From RPQK01 sp041946865 (GTDB lineage: Bacteria; Acidobacteriota; UBA6911; RPQK01), in contig JBHGBF010000041.1 of NCBI GenBank assembly GCA_041946865.1, positions 1 to 28,632 of the forward strand: a stretch of 28,632 bases of DNA, in the 5' to 3' direction. A program made the translations under genes and the position numbers. The notes under the pieces are model-generated. The model ran no database searches, had not been told where the DNA came from, and worked only from the letters and a program-made list of their open reading frames with translations. Positions 1 through 8,524 of this stretch are shown here, piece after piece. Within the stretch, counting starts at the first letter, position 1, and every line of letters starts with the position of its first letter.

Positions 1-882
1 AAAAAACCAGAGGATACGCTCGCTCTCATGCCGTACACAACTTTCGACTATATCTCTGCTCACATCCGCGATTACTTGACCGCTCAGTATTCCGGTCTCG
101 ATCCGGCCAACACAACTCCTGCAGGCAGGGACCACGTCCTGCGCACCATTGAGAACGAGTACAGCCAGTCGGTTGAGGACGGCAACGCTGACCAGCGCCT
201 AACCGGCCTTGCCTCCGCTGAGCAAATGTTGCTCTGGCTGCTAGCGCAGGCTGAGGCCGAATGGGACCGACTAGGCCGGGCCTCGCTCGTGTCCACTAAG
301 ACCTCGCACCTGCTCCGTCGCTTGGCTGCCACTCTTGTCAAACGGGCAGTTGGAACAGCGCTCGGGCACCACGCGAACGAGGAGTTGCTGGACGATTACG
401 CGGGCTCATTGCGCGATCGCCCTCGCTTGAACCGGCTGACGGGCGGGCTTCAAAGCCTTCTTGGCACAGCTAACTTCCAATTCGACATGGTTGAGTCGTT
501 CGGCCAGCCACGATCAGAACGCTCAGTTCTGCTGCGGTTGGTTGGCCCTCAGGCCGGGATTCGGGCCGAGCCAGCACCCAGCCCAACGGAAACCAGCCCT
601 GCCCACGACGTGCCTTGCCTGGAGATTACCAGTACCGAGTACCGGATTCCGATAACGTTTGACCTGTTTCTTGCCCTCAAGCTGCGGCAAAGGGGCTGTG
701 CCAGTAGCAGCTTGCCCGCCAGCGTGCGCGCTTCCATTGACCGGGTCCGACATCGTTATGCCGGGAATCTGTGCCGGGCAAAGGACAAGTTTCTTGACCA
801 GACCGCAACAATCGAAATTGCCGACAAGGCCCGGATTCTGCTGGCTGACCCGGCCCAACCGCTGACGATTGAACCGCTCTAA
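1..882 (+). CDS. Unrecognised protein, probably the C-terminal part of a larger gene (left-truncated); first gene of the putative defence/DNA-modification operon
   Basis: The reading frame is open to the left edge of the window (in-frame sense codons precede the first ATG at 28), and that ATG has no well-placed Shine-Dalgarno: AGAGGA lies about 13 nt away. I therefore think the gene starts outside the window. The visible 293 codons are mostly predicted helical. A Pro/Thr/Ser-rich linker (about residues 175-195 from ATG 28) precedes a C-terminal segment with a strand-rich IPITFDLFLALKLR stretch and a basic helix containing RASIDRVRHR. No Walker or catalytic motif is visible. The stop lies 3 bp before the next ATG, so it is operonic with the 513- and 1729-residue genes. 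From position and the SFGQP and IPITF segments I suspect the C-terminus of a DptF-like ATPase, but this is weak inference. If ATG 28 is the true start, the protein is 284 residues of unknown function. Confidence 0.6.
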   Translation, partial: KKPEDTLALMPYTTFDYISAHIRDYLTAQYSGLDPANTTPAGRDHVLRTIENEYSQSVEDGNADQRLTGLASAEQMLLWLLAQAEAEWDRLGRASLVSTKTSHLLRRLAATLVKRAVGTALGHHANEELLDDYAGSLRDRPRLNRLTGGLQSLLGTANFQFDMVESFGQPRSERSVLLRLVGPQAGIRAEPAPSPTETSPAHDVPCLEITSTEYRIPITFDLFLALKLRQRGCASSSLPASVRASIDRVRHRYAGNLCRAKDKFLDQTATIEIADKARILLADPAQPLTIEPL

Positions 883-885
883 GCC

Positions 886-2427
886 ATGGACATTAACGAC
901 TTCCTCAACCAGCCAACCAGCCGCCTGCACCCGTCTTACAAGCAGTCGTTGCTCACGGTGGAGGCTGCGGAGTATGCGACGGGCGAAGTTCTGCTCGGTT
1001 CGGTCTGCCGCAAGCTGCTCCTGGATCTGGGGGAGGCAACCATCGACCTGTCCAAGCTCCCCGAGTTAGAGGATCAGCTGGACCGCGCGTTTGCCGACAT
1101 CGATCCTGGCTTAGCCGGTCTTGGCCAGACTCTGCTGTTTGAGCCAGGCGGCATCGCCAGTCCGCAAAAATACGGCCAGCTAGGGCTCAGGCCGCTGCGT
1201 TCCCTCATGCCCATCGTTCCGCAAGTGGCGCGCCACGCCTGTGTGATCGGCAAGGTGCGCAGCAGGTGGAGCCCGGCAAACCTACTGGTGCAAGTGATTG
1301 GGACAGGGCTGAACGAGCAGAAGGGCAACGAGTTGATCGACCGCCTTACGCGGGCCCTGCTGATCGGACCTGATGAAGACCTCTTCGCCCGTTTCCTGGC
1401 CACTTTCCTTGAGCGAGCCGCAGGAAGCGGGAACCTGCCCTCTGCCGCTCCTTACCGCCTAACTGCGGACGACAGAAGAGGATTTCGGGGCCAGGCGGCC
1501 GCGCCCGGGCTGTCACCGGCTGAACGCGTCTGCCAGGATCTTGATGCGGTGGTGGCCATCAAGGGGCAGCTCACGAGGCGGCAATGGTCGGTCCTCCTCG
1601 AAGCCGCCTGCCGGATCGGACTGGTCACGCACGTGCTCTGGGTCTGCCAGGCTAACGCCGCTTGCTGGCAGTTGGCACTAGAGGCCGCGGAAGGAGCGCC
1701 GGTCCCCGACGTGGCTGAGGTCGAGCGCAGGCTGTGGGTAGCCCACCGCGACTCAGCCCCACTCATCGAGATTGGGCGGCCTGCCACACCCGGCATAAAG
1801 CGCATCCTCGAACGGTACTTGGTCGCGCGGTTCGGCCTCAACATCCTGCTGTGCGCTCTGGACGGCGCTGGTCAGACATTCGCGGGGGCTTTGGGGGCGG
1901 ATGTGGCCCGGGGCACGTCAGCTGCGGAGGGTATCCGCGAGTTCCTGCTCCACGTGGCGGCCAACCGCTGGAATTTGAACGCCCAGAATCCGGCTGGCTG
2001 GCTGCGCGCACTCTGTTCGGAAGTCTGCGACGAGTACCCTTCACACGTCTCCGCCAAGACCGGTTCTACCAAGAATCTGCTGGAGTTTGCGATCTATGCG
2101 TTAGGACAGCTCAAAACTTCACCGCCGGACAGACGCTGTTACGACCAGGCGTTTCTGCTGTCGAGCGACGAGCGGTCGAATCGGAAACCGCAAGTTGCGC
2201 AGCCGGGACCGGCTATGCTGCTCTTTCTGGCCCACGCTTGCTGCTCGACACTGTCCGGGCTCCCGGTCAGTTTGGAGGACTTCAGGCTCTACCTGAGCGA
2301 CTACGGTCTCCACACTCCCGCTGGCGAACTCCTGACTGGTCGGCTGTGTTCGGACTTGCAGAATCTCGGGCTAGTGGTCGACAGTCCTGATGCGGCCGGA
2401 GGCAGATTACTGGTAAAGCCATTTTGA
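886..2427 (+). CDS. Unrecognised 513-residue protein, second gene of the putative defence/DNA-modification operon
   Basis: I do not recognise a family. The ATG lies 3 bp after the previous stop and the TGA touches the start of the next gene, so expression is very likely coupled. There is no signal peptide or clear membrane segment, so the protein is presumably cytosolic. It is rich in Leu/Ala helices, with about nine Cys spread along the chain (for example an HVLWVCQANAACW stretch near residue 250) and a C-terminal region that could be a winged-helix-like fold ending in a beta hairpin (GGRLLVKPF). No ATPase, nuclease or methyltransferase motif is visible. Size and position between an upstream partial gene and a giant nuclease/ATPase resemble DptG in dptFGH operons. 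That similarity is of order and size only, not sequence that I can verify. It may be a structural or adaptor subunit of the complex. Confidence 0.8.
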   Translation: MDINDFLNQPTSRLHPSYKQSLLTVEAAEYATGEVLLGSVCRKLLLDLGEATIDLSKLPELEDQLDRAFADIDPGLAGLGQTLLFEPGGIASPQKYGQLGLRPLRSLMPIVPQVARHACVIGKVRSRWSPANLLVQVIGTGLNEQKGNELIDRLTRALLIGPDEDLFARFLATFLERAAGSGNLPSAAPYRLTADDRRGFRGQAAAPGLSPAERVCQDLDAVVAIKGQLTRRQWSVLLEAACRIGLVTHVLWVCQANAACWQLALEAAEGAPVPDVAEVERRLWVAHRDSAPLIEIGRPATPGIKRILERYLVARFGLNILLCALDGAGQTFAGALGADVARGTSAAEGIREFLLHVAANRWNLNAQNPAGWLRALCSEVCDEYPSHVSAKTGSTKNLLEFAIYALGQLKTSPPDRRCYDQAFLLSSDERSNRKPQVAQPGPAMLLFLAHACCSTLSGLPVSLEDFRLYLSDYGLHTPAGELLTGRLCSDLQNLGLVVDSPDAAGGRLLVKPF

Positions 2428-2429
2428 CT

Positions 2430-5400
2430 ATGCGAGCACTCGCTACAGCGCTAAAGGACTTCGTCCTAAACACCGTGCAAGAGACGCTCTTGCGGAGCCA
2501 GAACAGTAGTATCCGCCTGGTCTTGGTAGGCCCGCCTTTTGAAGCGCTCCAGGAACTGTTTGACCAGCTGACCTTCGGCGGAACTACTGACTGGACTTGC
2601 CCAGTCGGGGGCAACAACTACTTGATCCCGGTGCTGCAGGTCAATTACCGCACGAGCACTCCGCCTCGGTCAGGCGTGGTCAGCGTCAGCTGCCGCTGGG
2701 ATTACGCCGTCACGGTCCGAAACAGCTACGAGCGACTGGTCATTTTGGTCGCTCCGGACGCCGCCGACCGCATACCCGAGTCGCTGACCAACACGACCGA
2801 GATTTTCGGCGGCATCCGGCGTAAGACCAGACGGCGCTGGCTGGACACGGTGGTCTGGAAGTATCTGGTCACCCTGATCTCTAATCGAGTGGGAATTGGA
2901 AGCGACCAGGTGCTCTTCGCGCTCCGGGAAGTCGCCAAGCAATCGGCGCACTTAGTCCCCTCTGTGCGCGACCGGATCGTCTGGGAGACGGCCGACGTGC
3001 TGCTCTCTGGCTCCCCGGGACTTTCCGCCCTCGATTCCTTGGCCCTCGCTTCCGGTTTCCCGGCCATTGGTGCCGGGGGTGGCACTCTTGAAGAGGCCGC
3101 CAAGACGCTTGAGCGGCTGGCCCGCGAGGCGGGCAGGCAGGGCATAACGGCCGCACTCAATTCTCTGGCTGGTACTGCGACCATCACCAGCAACGGGCTG
3201 GAGCCAGCGGTTGAGCAGCTCAGGCTGCACCTCGTAGGCAACGCACCCTCGGGCATGAGTTTCCAAGAAGCACCTGCCATCTATTACCGGCCGGTCCGCC
3301 CGACCCCGGCCTGGTGGAGCCAGCTGACCCAGAGCGTGCTTGCGGCCGCGCTGGACGAACTCTCCCCGCCCAAGCCCGGTCGGCTGGTGTTAGCTTGCGA
3401 AAACCCCCTGGTCGTGCTGGGCGGCTTTTCCGTAGTCGCCAACTCGGTGCAGCTGTGGGCGCAGCCTCCGGCCAGAACCGCGCTGGCCAGTGCCAGTTTT
3501 TCGCGGGGCGCAAGAGGCGCTGCCACCGCTTTGGCCGCTGATGCGGCCGATCCCTGCCGCGCCACTGACCCTGCGCCGCCCGCTCATGACCGTCCGCTCA
3601 GCTATCAGGCGAGCGCACCCGGGTTCAACGACGGGACCATCCGCGTGATTTCCCTTGACTCGTTTGCCTGCGGGGCGCTGGTCGCCGTATCCAATGCTGA
3701 TGACAATCCGTTCCCCACCCGCACGGCTAGGCAGCCAGATTGGTCCCAGCAGATTCTATTGCCCCGGTCGGGGAATTCCGACGTGACGGTCTTTCACGCT
3801 TCCGGTGCCGCCTCGGTGGAAATCGCTCGCCAGGATAGTGCGGAAGCACCGTGGATCCGCCCGGTGGCTTTGGGCAGTTTTGCAACCTCGGTGGCCTTCG
3901 ACATTGAGGACGGCTCTCGCTACCTGGTCCGGCTTCTGGCCAGCGATGGAACGGAGCGCGCGCGCTTGTCCGTGGCCTTCGTGGTAGAAGAAGCAGGTGA
4001 CACGCCTGCCACTAGGTTCCAAGCGTTGGTTGCCACCCACCAGCAGAAGGGCCAAAGGGTCGGTCAGGCCCGCGTCGTCGATACCCCGCTGCGCCGCCTG
4101 GAGGAGGCATACCTGGAAAGCCCCGATAGCTGGAAACCCGTCTTAGCCTGCTGGCCCTCCGAGCAGTTACCCCAACTGCAGGTTGATTGGACGGATCCCC
4201 GGCTGGGCTCGGCGTTTCCTCAGCTGGACCCCCGGCCGACGCTCACCATACCGCCTGCCGTCCAGCAAGCGCGGGAGGCAATCAGGAACTACTTGGCTGC
4301 ACTCCGGCAGCCGGTGGGAGAAATCTGGTTTGAAGCCACGGCTCTGAGGCCGCTGGTGGAAGTCTACTTGCGCGAATACCAACAGTGGCTAACTCAGTCG
4401 CCGATTCAGGCGACCTGGCTGGACAGCATAGCCGTACACGCCGCCGAGCGCAACGAACAGGTGGGCGGTTTTCTGGCCTACCCGGAACCGTCGGTAATCC
4501 TGCTTTCTCCGCTCCATCCCCTGCGGTTGGGCTGGCATTGCTGCTCTCAATGGCTATTGGCCGAGGCCCTCAGCAAGCCCTGCCCGGCGGCAGGACTGCT
4601 CGATCCGAGCGCCTGCCCAGATCTCGGCTTGTGGTCGCTTCAGCAGGGACCTGATCTTGTGCCGAGGGCCTTCTTATCCGTGGCCTGCGACGAGCCACAC
4701 TGGGCCGTGCTTTTGAACCGCACGTACCTTGGTCAGCCAGCTATCGACTTGGCCCTCAGGCGCCTGGCCTTGCTCGGACTGGCGACGAGGGGGCTGCCGG
4801 GCGGATTCAGCCCGTCTCAGGCCTCAGACAGCGTCGAAGAAGTGGTAAAGCTCTTGCCCTGCCGCACCACCCTCCGTGTGGGACTGGTCGGCAGTCCAGA
4901 CGAGTCATCAGGATCAGCCAAAGGCCTGCTGTCTTGGTGCTCGCGGAACTGCGACGAGGACCAGGCCGAGGCGGTGGAACCGGCCAACGTGGAAGTGTTC
5001 GATACGCGAGGCGCGCGGGAACCGAGCGCGGAGCAGCTGGCGACTCTGGCCGAAGAAACCTCGGAAAGGATCAGGTGGTTTTCCGTCCCCCAGCTGCCTG
5101 CGGACGTCCCGCAAGATCTCGTGCTGCTCGACCAGCTTGGCGCTTCCGGGCCAAAGGGAGACAGCGGCGGCTCCCGTACCCCGACTGGTCTGGCCGCGCT
5201 CGTGCGTGTCCGCACCCGCGAAGATTCCCGGAACGCGATGCAGATCAAGGAGTCGCGAGTGGGCAAGCCCATGGCTCCGGGCACCGGATTGCCGGGAGTC
5301 TTAGCGCAGCTATGCATCGAATTCGAGACACTCGCTGGACGCGACGCAAGCACCTCGCACTTCACCTTCCAGCCTGTTCAACAGGCGATCGGCAACCGAC

Positions 5401-7619
5401 TGACTCAAGCCACCTATGTCGCAGTCACCTCGACGCAGATCGACCCGGCCTGCATCATCCGCGGCACCCGGAACCAGCGGGGCTATTTGTGGAACTACGA
5501 GCTGCCGGGAGCGCTCGGGGGTACTGAGGAAAGATCCGGGTACTACCTGATCGCATCCCCGACCGAGGAGATGCTGCGGGCGATCGATCGGTCGGCGCAA
5601 CTGGTCGCGACCACGCCGCCGCCCGTCCAGAACCTGCTTGACGAGATTTCCCGGCGCGGCATACCGATCCTAAAGCGACTCGCTGCCGGCGGCTCGCAAG
5701 CCCGGGGCGAACTGGGTTTGCTGCTCGCCGTTCGGCTATTGCAGGACGCATTTCGCGCGAACGCGCCGCGCTTGGGGCTGCCGGTTTGGAGGGGTCGCTG
5801 CATCCACTTGATTCTGGCCGTTGACCCTTATGAGACACCGTTTGAGGGGCTAAGGCAGGCCCTCCGCCTGCAAACCTCGGAGCAGCGCCCTGACCTGTTG
5901 GTTTTCGCCGTTCGCCTTCCAGCCGGTCAGGAAAAAATTCGCGTCAAAATCACGCCGGTCGAGGTCAAATTCCGCCAGAACCAAATGCCGGGGAACGACC
6001 TGCGCAACGCGCTAGCTCAGGCGGCCAACCTCGGCTTATTGGCCGACAGAATTTGGGTCCAGAGTCTGCCCAATACCCTTTGGACGGTCTGTACGGGAGC
6101 CTTACTCGGCCAGATGCTGGAGCTCGCCTTCCGCATTTACGCCGACCCGACCGTGCATGGCAAGCTGCCGGAAAGCTGGACTGACGTGCAGGAGACGGTG
6201 ATTGCAGCCGTACTGAGCCAGGAGGCAGAGATTACAGTCAACGCCAAGGGGCGGCTCTTGGTCTTTGACCAGTCTCCGCAATCCTCGTGCCTGGACGTCG
6301 ATGCGGACAATCGTTTTGACACTGCGGTGATCTGTCGCCAAGATGCAAGCACCTTGCTGACGGGCAGCGGCGCGCTGTCCGCGCAAGCTGAGCAAACTCT
6401 GGCCCTGCTTGACTTTTCGTTCCCCGACTGCGGCGCTAGCGAGGCCAGCCTTACGGCCAGTGGACAAGCGGACGCTGCTACTGCAACACCTCACACGCAA
6501 CCGCCTGCGCCCGCAGGCGAGCTGTCCCCTCTCCCCCCGACTGAGGTGGCAGCGCCAGCAGTCGCTTCCCTGGAACCGAGCCCTGAGGCTCCGGCCGGGT
6601 CTTCGCCGGTCCCTGCAGCGGTCAGGCAAGCAGTGAGGGCTGCTTTTCAAGGCTTCATCGGTAATGAAGCCGCCGTCAGGCGGATTGAGAACGACCTGCT
6701 GCGGGCCCTGATCGAGCGGCCTCCACACCTATCCAAGAATTTTCTGTTTACGGGGCAACCCAGCACAGGTAAGACCGAAATTTCGCGGCGAATTGCCGCG
6801 GCACTGCAACTGCCGTTCGTCAAACTCGACGGTCGAGGACTCCGGTCGCGAGAACGGCTGTTCGCACTGACCGATGGGGAGTTGACCCAGCAGGGCTTGG
6901 CTCCGGCCCAAGTCGGTTCGCAAGCCGGCCTGCCTGTCTTGCAGTACCCCTCGCTCATCGTATTTATCGACGAGGTGCATCTGGTACCACGGCCGATTCA
7001 GGAAAGTCTTTTGACTATGCTTGAGGCGGCCGACCGGACCGTAACGCTGGCCGACCGCGTTGCCGTGATGGATCTGGCCACTTTCCTGTTTGCCACCACC
7101 CGAGCCTCAGACCTCGATCCCGCTTTTCGCAGCCGTTGCAGCGAGGTGCAGCTCAAGGAGTACACCAGGGAGCAGGTGGCGGCGATCGTCGGCTTGCACT
7201 TTCCCGAGGACTGGCCCGAGTCGATCTATCTGGCCATCGCGCAGTTGGGCAGACGGGTGCCGCGAATCGCGCTGGAACTGGCCCAAGAGTTGGAAACGGC
7301 GATCACCGTGGCCGAAGATACTAGCCTCACGGTGACCCATCACCTGGAACAGGTCAGGCAGGCGAGGGAGTTGGACCCGCTGGGCCTGACTTTAACCGAC
7401 TTGGAGTATTTGGCCGTGCTGGCCCGCGAGAATCGTCCGATCGGCGAGCAGCCGCTTGTGAACCTCCTCGGCACCGTTGACCGGGACCGGGTTGTGGACG
7501 AGATAGAGCCTTTCTTGCGTTCCCTTGGTTTTATTCGCTTCGGTGCCCGCGGCCGGGAAATCACCGAGGAAGGCAGAGACTACTTGATGGAGCGAACCCG
7601 CAATGGCGCACTTGGCTAG
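2430..7619 (+). CDS. Giant PD-(D/E)XK-like nuclease / RuvB-like AAA+ ATPase fusion (DptH-like architecture)
   Basis: About 1729 residues from ATG 2430; a TTG at 2424 overlapping the previous TGA is an alternative start. The N-terminal ~1100 residues match no domain I know and contain an LSPLHPLRLGW segment (H696). A PD-(D/E)XK-like core follows: P-D1155, then E1178-V-K1180 in a VEVKFR strand. A Pro/Ala-rich linker (about 1345-1403) leads to a full RuvB-like motor: Walker A GQPSTGKT (1442-1449, K1448), Walker B FIDE (D1514, E1515), sensor-1 ATTR (T1556/T1557), arginine-finger candidates R1567 and R1569, and a RuvB_C-like winged helix (about 1653-1722). Such a protein should translocate on or remodel DNA and cleave it. 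Its place as third gene after two unknowns, its size and a nuclease-plus-ATPase plan recall DptH of phosphorothioation restriction systems, although the motor here is RuvB-like. Domain calls are motif-based; the defence role is inferred. Confidence 0.85.
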   Translation: MRALATALKDFVLNTVQETLLRSQNSSIRLVLVGPPFEALQELFDQLTFGGTTDWTCPVGGNNYLIPVLQVNYRTSTPPRSGVVSVSCRWDYAVTVRNSYERLVILVAPDAADRIPESLTNTTEIFGGIRRKTRRRWLDTVVWKYLVTLISNRVGIGSDQVLFALREVAKQSAHLVPSVRDRIVWETADVLLSGSPGLSALDSLALASGFPAIGAGGGTLEEAAKTLERLAREAGRQGITAALNSLAGTATITSNGLEPAVEQLRLHLVGNAPSGMSFQEAPAIYYRPVRPTPAWWSQLTQSVLAAALDELSPPKPGRLVLACENPLVVLGGFSVVANSVQLWAQPPARTALASASFSRGARGAATALAADAADPCRATDPAPPAHDRPLSYQASAPGFNDGTIRVISLDSFACGALVAVSNADDNPFPTRTARQPDWSQQILLPRSGNSDVTVFHASGAASVEIARQDSAEAPWIRPVALGSFATSVAFDIEDGSRYLVRLLASDGTERARLSVAFVVEEAGDTPATRFQALVATHQQKGQRVGQARVVDTPLRRLEEAYLESPDSWKPVLACWPSEQLPQLQVDWTDPRLGSAFPQLDPRPTLTIPPAVQQAREAIRNYLAALRQPVGEIWFEATALRPLVEVYLREYQQWLTQSPIQATWLDSIAVHAAERNEQVGGFLAYPEPSVILLSPLHPLRLGWHCCSQWLLAEALSKPCPAAGLLDPSACPDLGLWSLQQGPDLVPRAFLSVACDEPHWAVLLNRTYLGQPAIDLALRRLALLGLATRGLPGGFSPSQASDSVEEVVKLLPCRTTLRVGLVGSPDESSGSAKGLLSWCSRNCDEDQAEAVEPANVEVFDTRGAREPSAEQLATLAEETSERIRWFSVPQLPADVPQDLVLLDQLGASGPKGDSGGSRTPTGLAALVRVRTREDSRNAMQIKESRVGKPMAPGTGLPGVLAQLCIEFETLAGRDASTSHFTFQPVQQAIGNRLTQATYVAVTSTQIDPACIIRGTRNQRGYLWNYELPGALGGTEERSGYYLIASPTEEMLRAIDRSAQLVATTPPPVQNLLDEISRRGIPILKRLAAGGSQARGELGLLLAVRLLQDAFRANAPRLGLPVWRGRCIHLILAVDPYETPFEGLRQALRLQTSEQRPDLLVFAVRLPAGQEKIRVKITPVEVKFRQNQMPGNDLRNALAQAANLGLLADRIWVQSLPNTLWTVCTGALLGQMLELAFRIYADPTVHGKLPESWTDVQETVIAAVLSQEAEITVNAKGRLLVFDQSPQSSCLDVDADNRFDTAVICRQDASTLLTGSGALSAQAEQTLALLDFSFPDCGASEASLTASGQADAATATPHTQPPAPAGELSPLPPTEVAAPAVASLEPSPEAPAGSSPVPAAVRQAVRAAFQGFIGNEAAVRRIENDLLRALIERPPHLSKNFLFTGQPSTGKTEISRRIAAALQLPFVKLDGRGLRSRERLFALTDGELTQQGLAPAQVGSQAGLPVLQYPSLIVFIDEVHLVPRPIQESLLTMLEAADRTVTLADRVAVMDLATFLFATTRASDLDPAFRSRCSEVQLKEYTREQVAAIVGLHFPEDWPESIYLAIAQLGRRVPRIALELAQELETAITVAEDTSLTVTHHLEQVRQARELDPLGLTLTDLEYLAVLARENRPIGEQPLVNLLGTVDRDRVVDEIEPFLRSLGFIRFGARGREITEEGRDYLMERTRNGALG

Positions 7620-8346
7620 AAGCCGGAAAAGCTGCGCTAAGTGCGCCAGGCGGCTTCCTTCGGAGACCCGGCTGGCAGTGTTCCGCCAGGCCTTGCTTGA
7701 TTGGTGGCAGATTCACGGGCGTCGTTTTCCCTGGCGGAAGGCTAATGGTTCAGACTACTCCACGGCGATTTCGGAGATTCTGCTGCAACGCACCCAGGCC
7801 GAACAGGTCGCCAAGGTCTTCCAGCAGTTCGTCACGTTGTACCCGTCGTGGGACCGACTGGCGCAGGCCAGTGAGGACCAATTGCAGAACCTGTTGCAAC
7901 CGCTGGGCCTGTGGCGCCGCCGAGCCTCCACTATTCTCGCCTTGGCGCATGAAATGAAACGCCGTCACGGGCAGTTTCCCGCCGAGCGGTCAGAAGTCGA
8001 GGCACTGCCAGGAGTAGGTCAGTACATCGGCAACGCCATCCTGCTTCTGTGCCATGATCAAGCTCAGCCCCTGCTCGACGTTAATATGAGCAGGGTACTG
8101 GAGCGCAACTTTGGGCCGCGGCAACTGGTAGACATTCGATATGACCCGTATCTCCAGGAGCTTGCTTCAAGAGTCGTAGCCAAGGGAGACGCCAGAGCGC
8201 TCAATTGGGCGATTTTAGATTTGGCGGCCCTCGTCTGCCTGCAATCGGGGCCGCGCTGTTCCAGCTGTCCGTTGGTGTCCTCCTGCCGGTTTGGCCGTAC
8301 GCAGGCTGCCGAGCTGCAATCGAGAAACGCCAGACCGAAGCATTGA
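7603..8346 (+). CDS. HhH-GPD DNA glycosylase, Mig/thymine-mismatch-like active site, [4Fe-4S]
   Basis: 247 residues, cytosolic base-excision enzyme of the MutY/EndoIII superfamily. Visible features: the FPWR segment (42-45), the EILLQRTQ helix (58-65), the helix-hairpin-helix LPGVGQY (135-141), the catalytic aspartate in LLDVN (D159), and the iron-sulfur loop C212-x6-C219-x2-C222-x5-C228. The residue after GVGQ is Tyr141, 18 residues before Asp159. EndoIII has Lys there and MutY Ser; the archaeal T:G mismatch glycosylase Mig has Tyr, and the surrounding LPGVG.Y and EILL.RT segments also resemble Mig. It lacks the C-terminal NUDIX-like domain of full MutY. I expect removal of T or U opposite G (deaminated 5-methylcytosine) or of a modified base. 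The start codon overlaps the end of the giant ATPase gene by 17 bp, so it belongs to that operon. Mig-type genes often accompany cytosine methyltransferases; none is visible here. Confidence 0.85.
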   Translation: MAHLARSRKSCAKCARRLPSETRLAVFRQALLDWWQIHGRRFPWRKANGSDYSTAISEILLQRTQAEQVAKVFQQFVTLYPSWDRLAQASEDQLQNLLQPLGLWRRRASTILALAHEMKRRHGQFPAERSEVEALPGVGQYIGNAILLLCHDQAQPLLDVNMSRVLERNFGPRQLVDIRYDPYLQELASRVVAKGDARALNWAILDLAALVCLQSGPRCSSCPLVSSCRFGRTQAAELQSRNARPKH

Positions 8347-8524
8347 CTTATGGCCAAGCAGAATGGCGCAGGTGTAAGTGCACGAGATTCTCCTTCACGA
8401 AATTTGCTGAGTTCTGCCAACGACAAAAACACGCAGGAATTGCGTATCTACAAAATTATCTACAGGGCATTTTTCGGGCTTTTTGGGGCAGGAGCCGAAA
8501 CGCTAGAAAACAAAGGCTTTAAGC
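8347..8524. other. AT-richer intergenic strip between the glycosylase gene and tRNA-Pro
   Basis: This 178-bp stretch is clearly more AT-rich than the flanking DNA and holds no credible gene. An open frame on the + strand (from 8350) runs into the tRNA and is an artefact. Short inverted pieces (TTTCGG near 8475 and CCGAAA near 8502) could form a weak hairpin, but there is no convincing T-tract terminator. It directly abuts the encoded CCA end of the tRNA, where an island attachment site would be expected. No integrase gene is present. Confidence 0.4.

Noticed and set aside
7603..8346. Calling the glycosylase MutY (adenine glycosylase)
   Set aside because: The Ser of MutY is replaced by Tyr and the C-terminal 8-oxoG-recognition domain is absent; Mig-like is the better reading.
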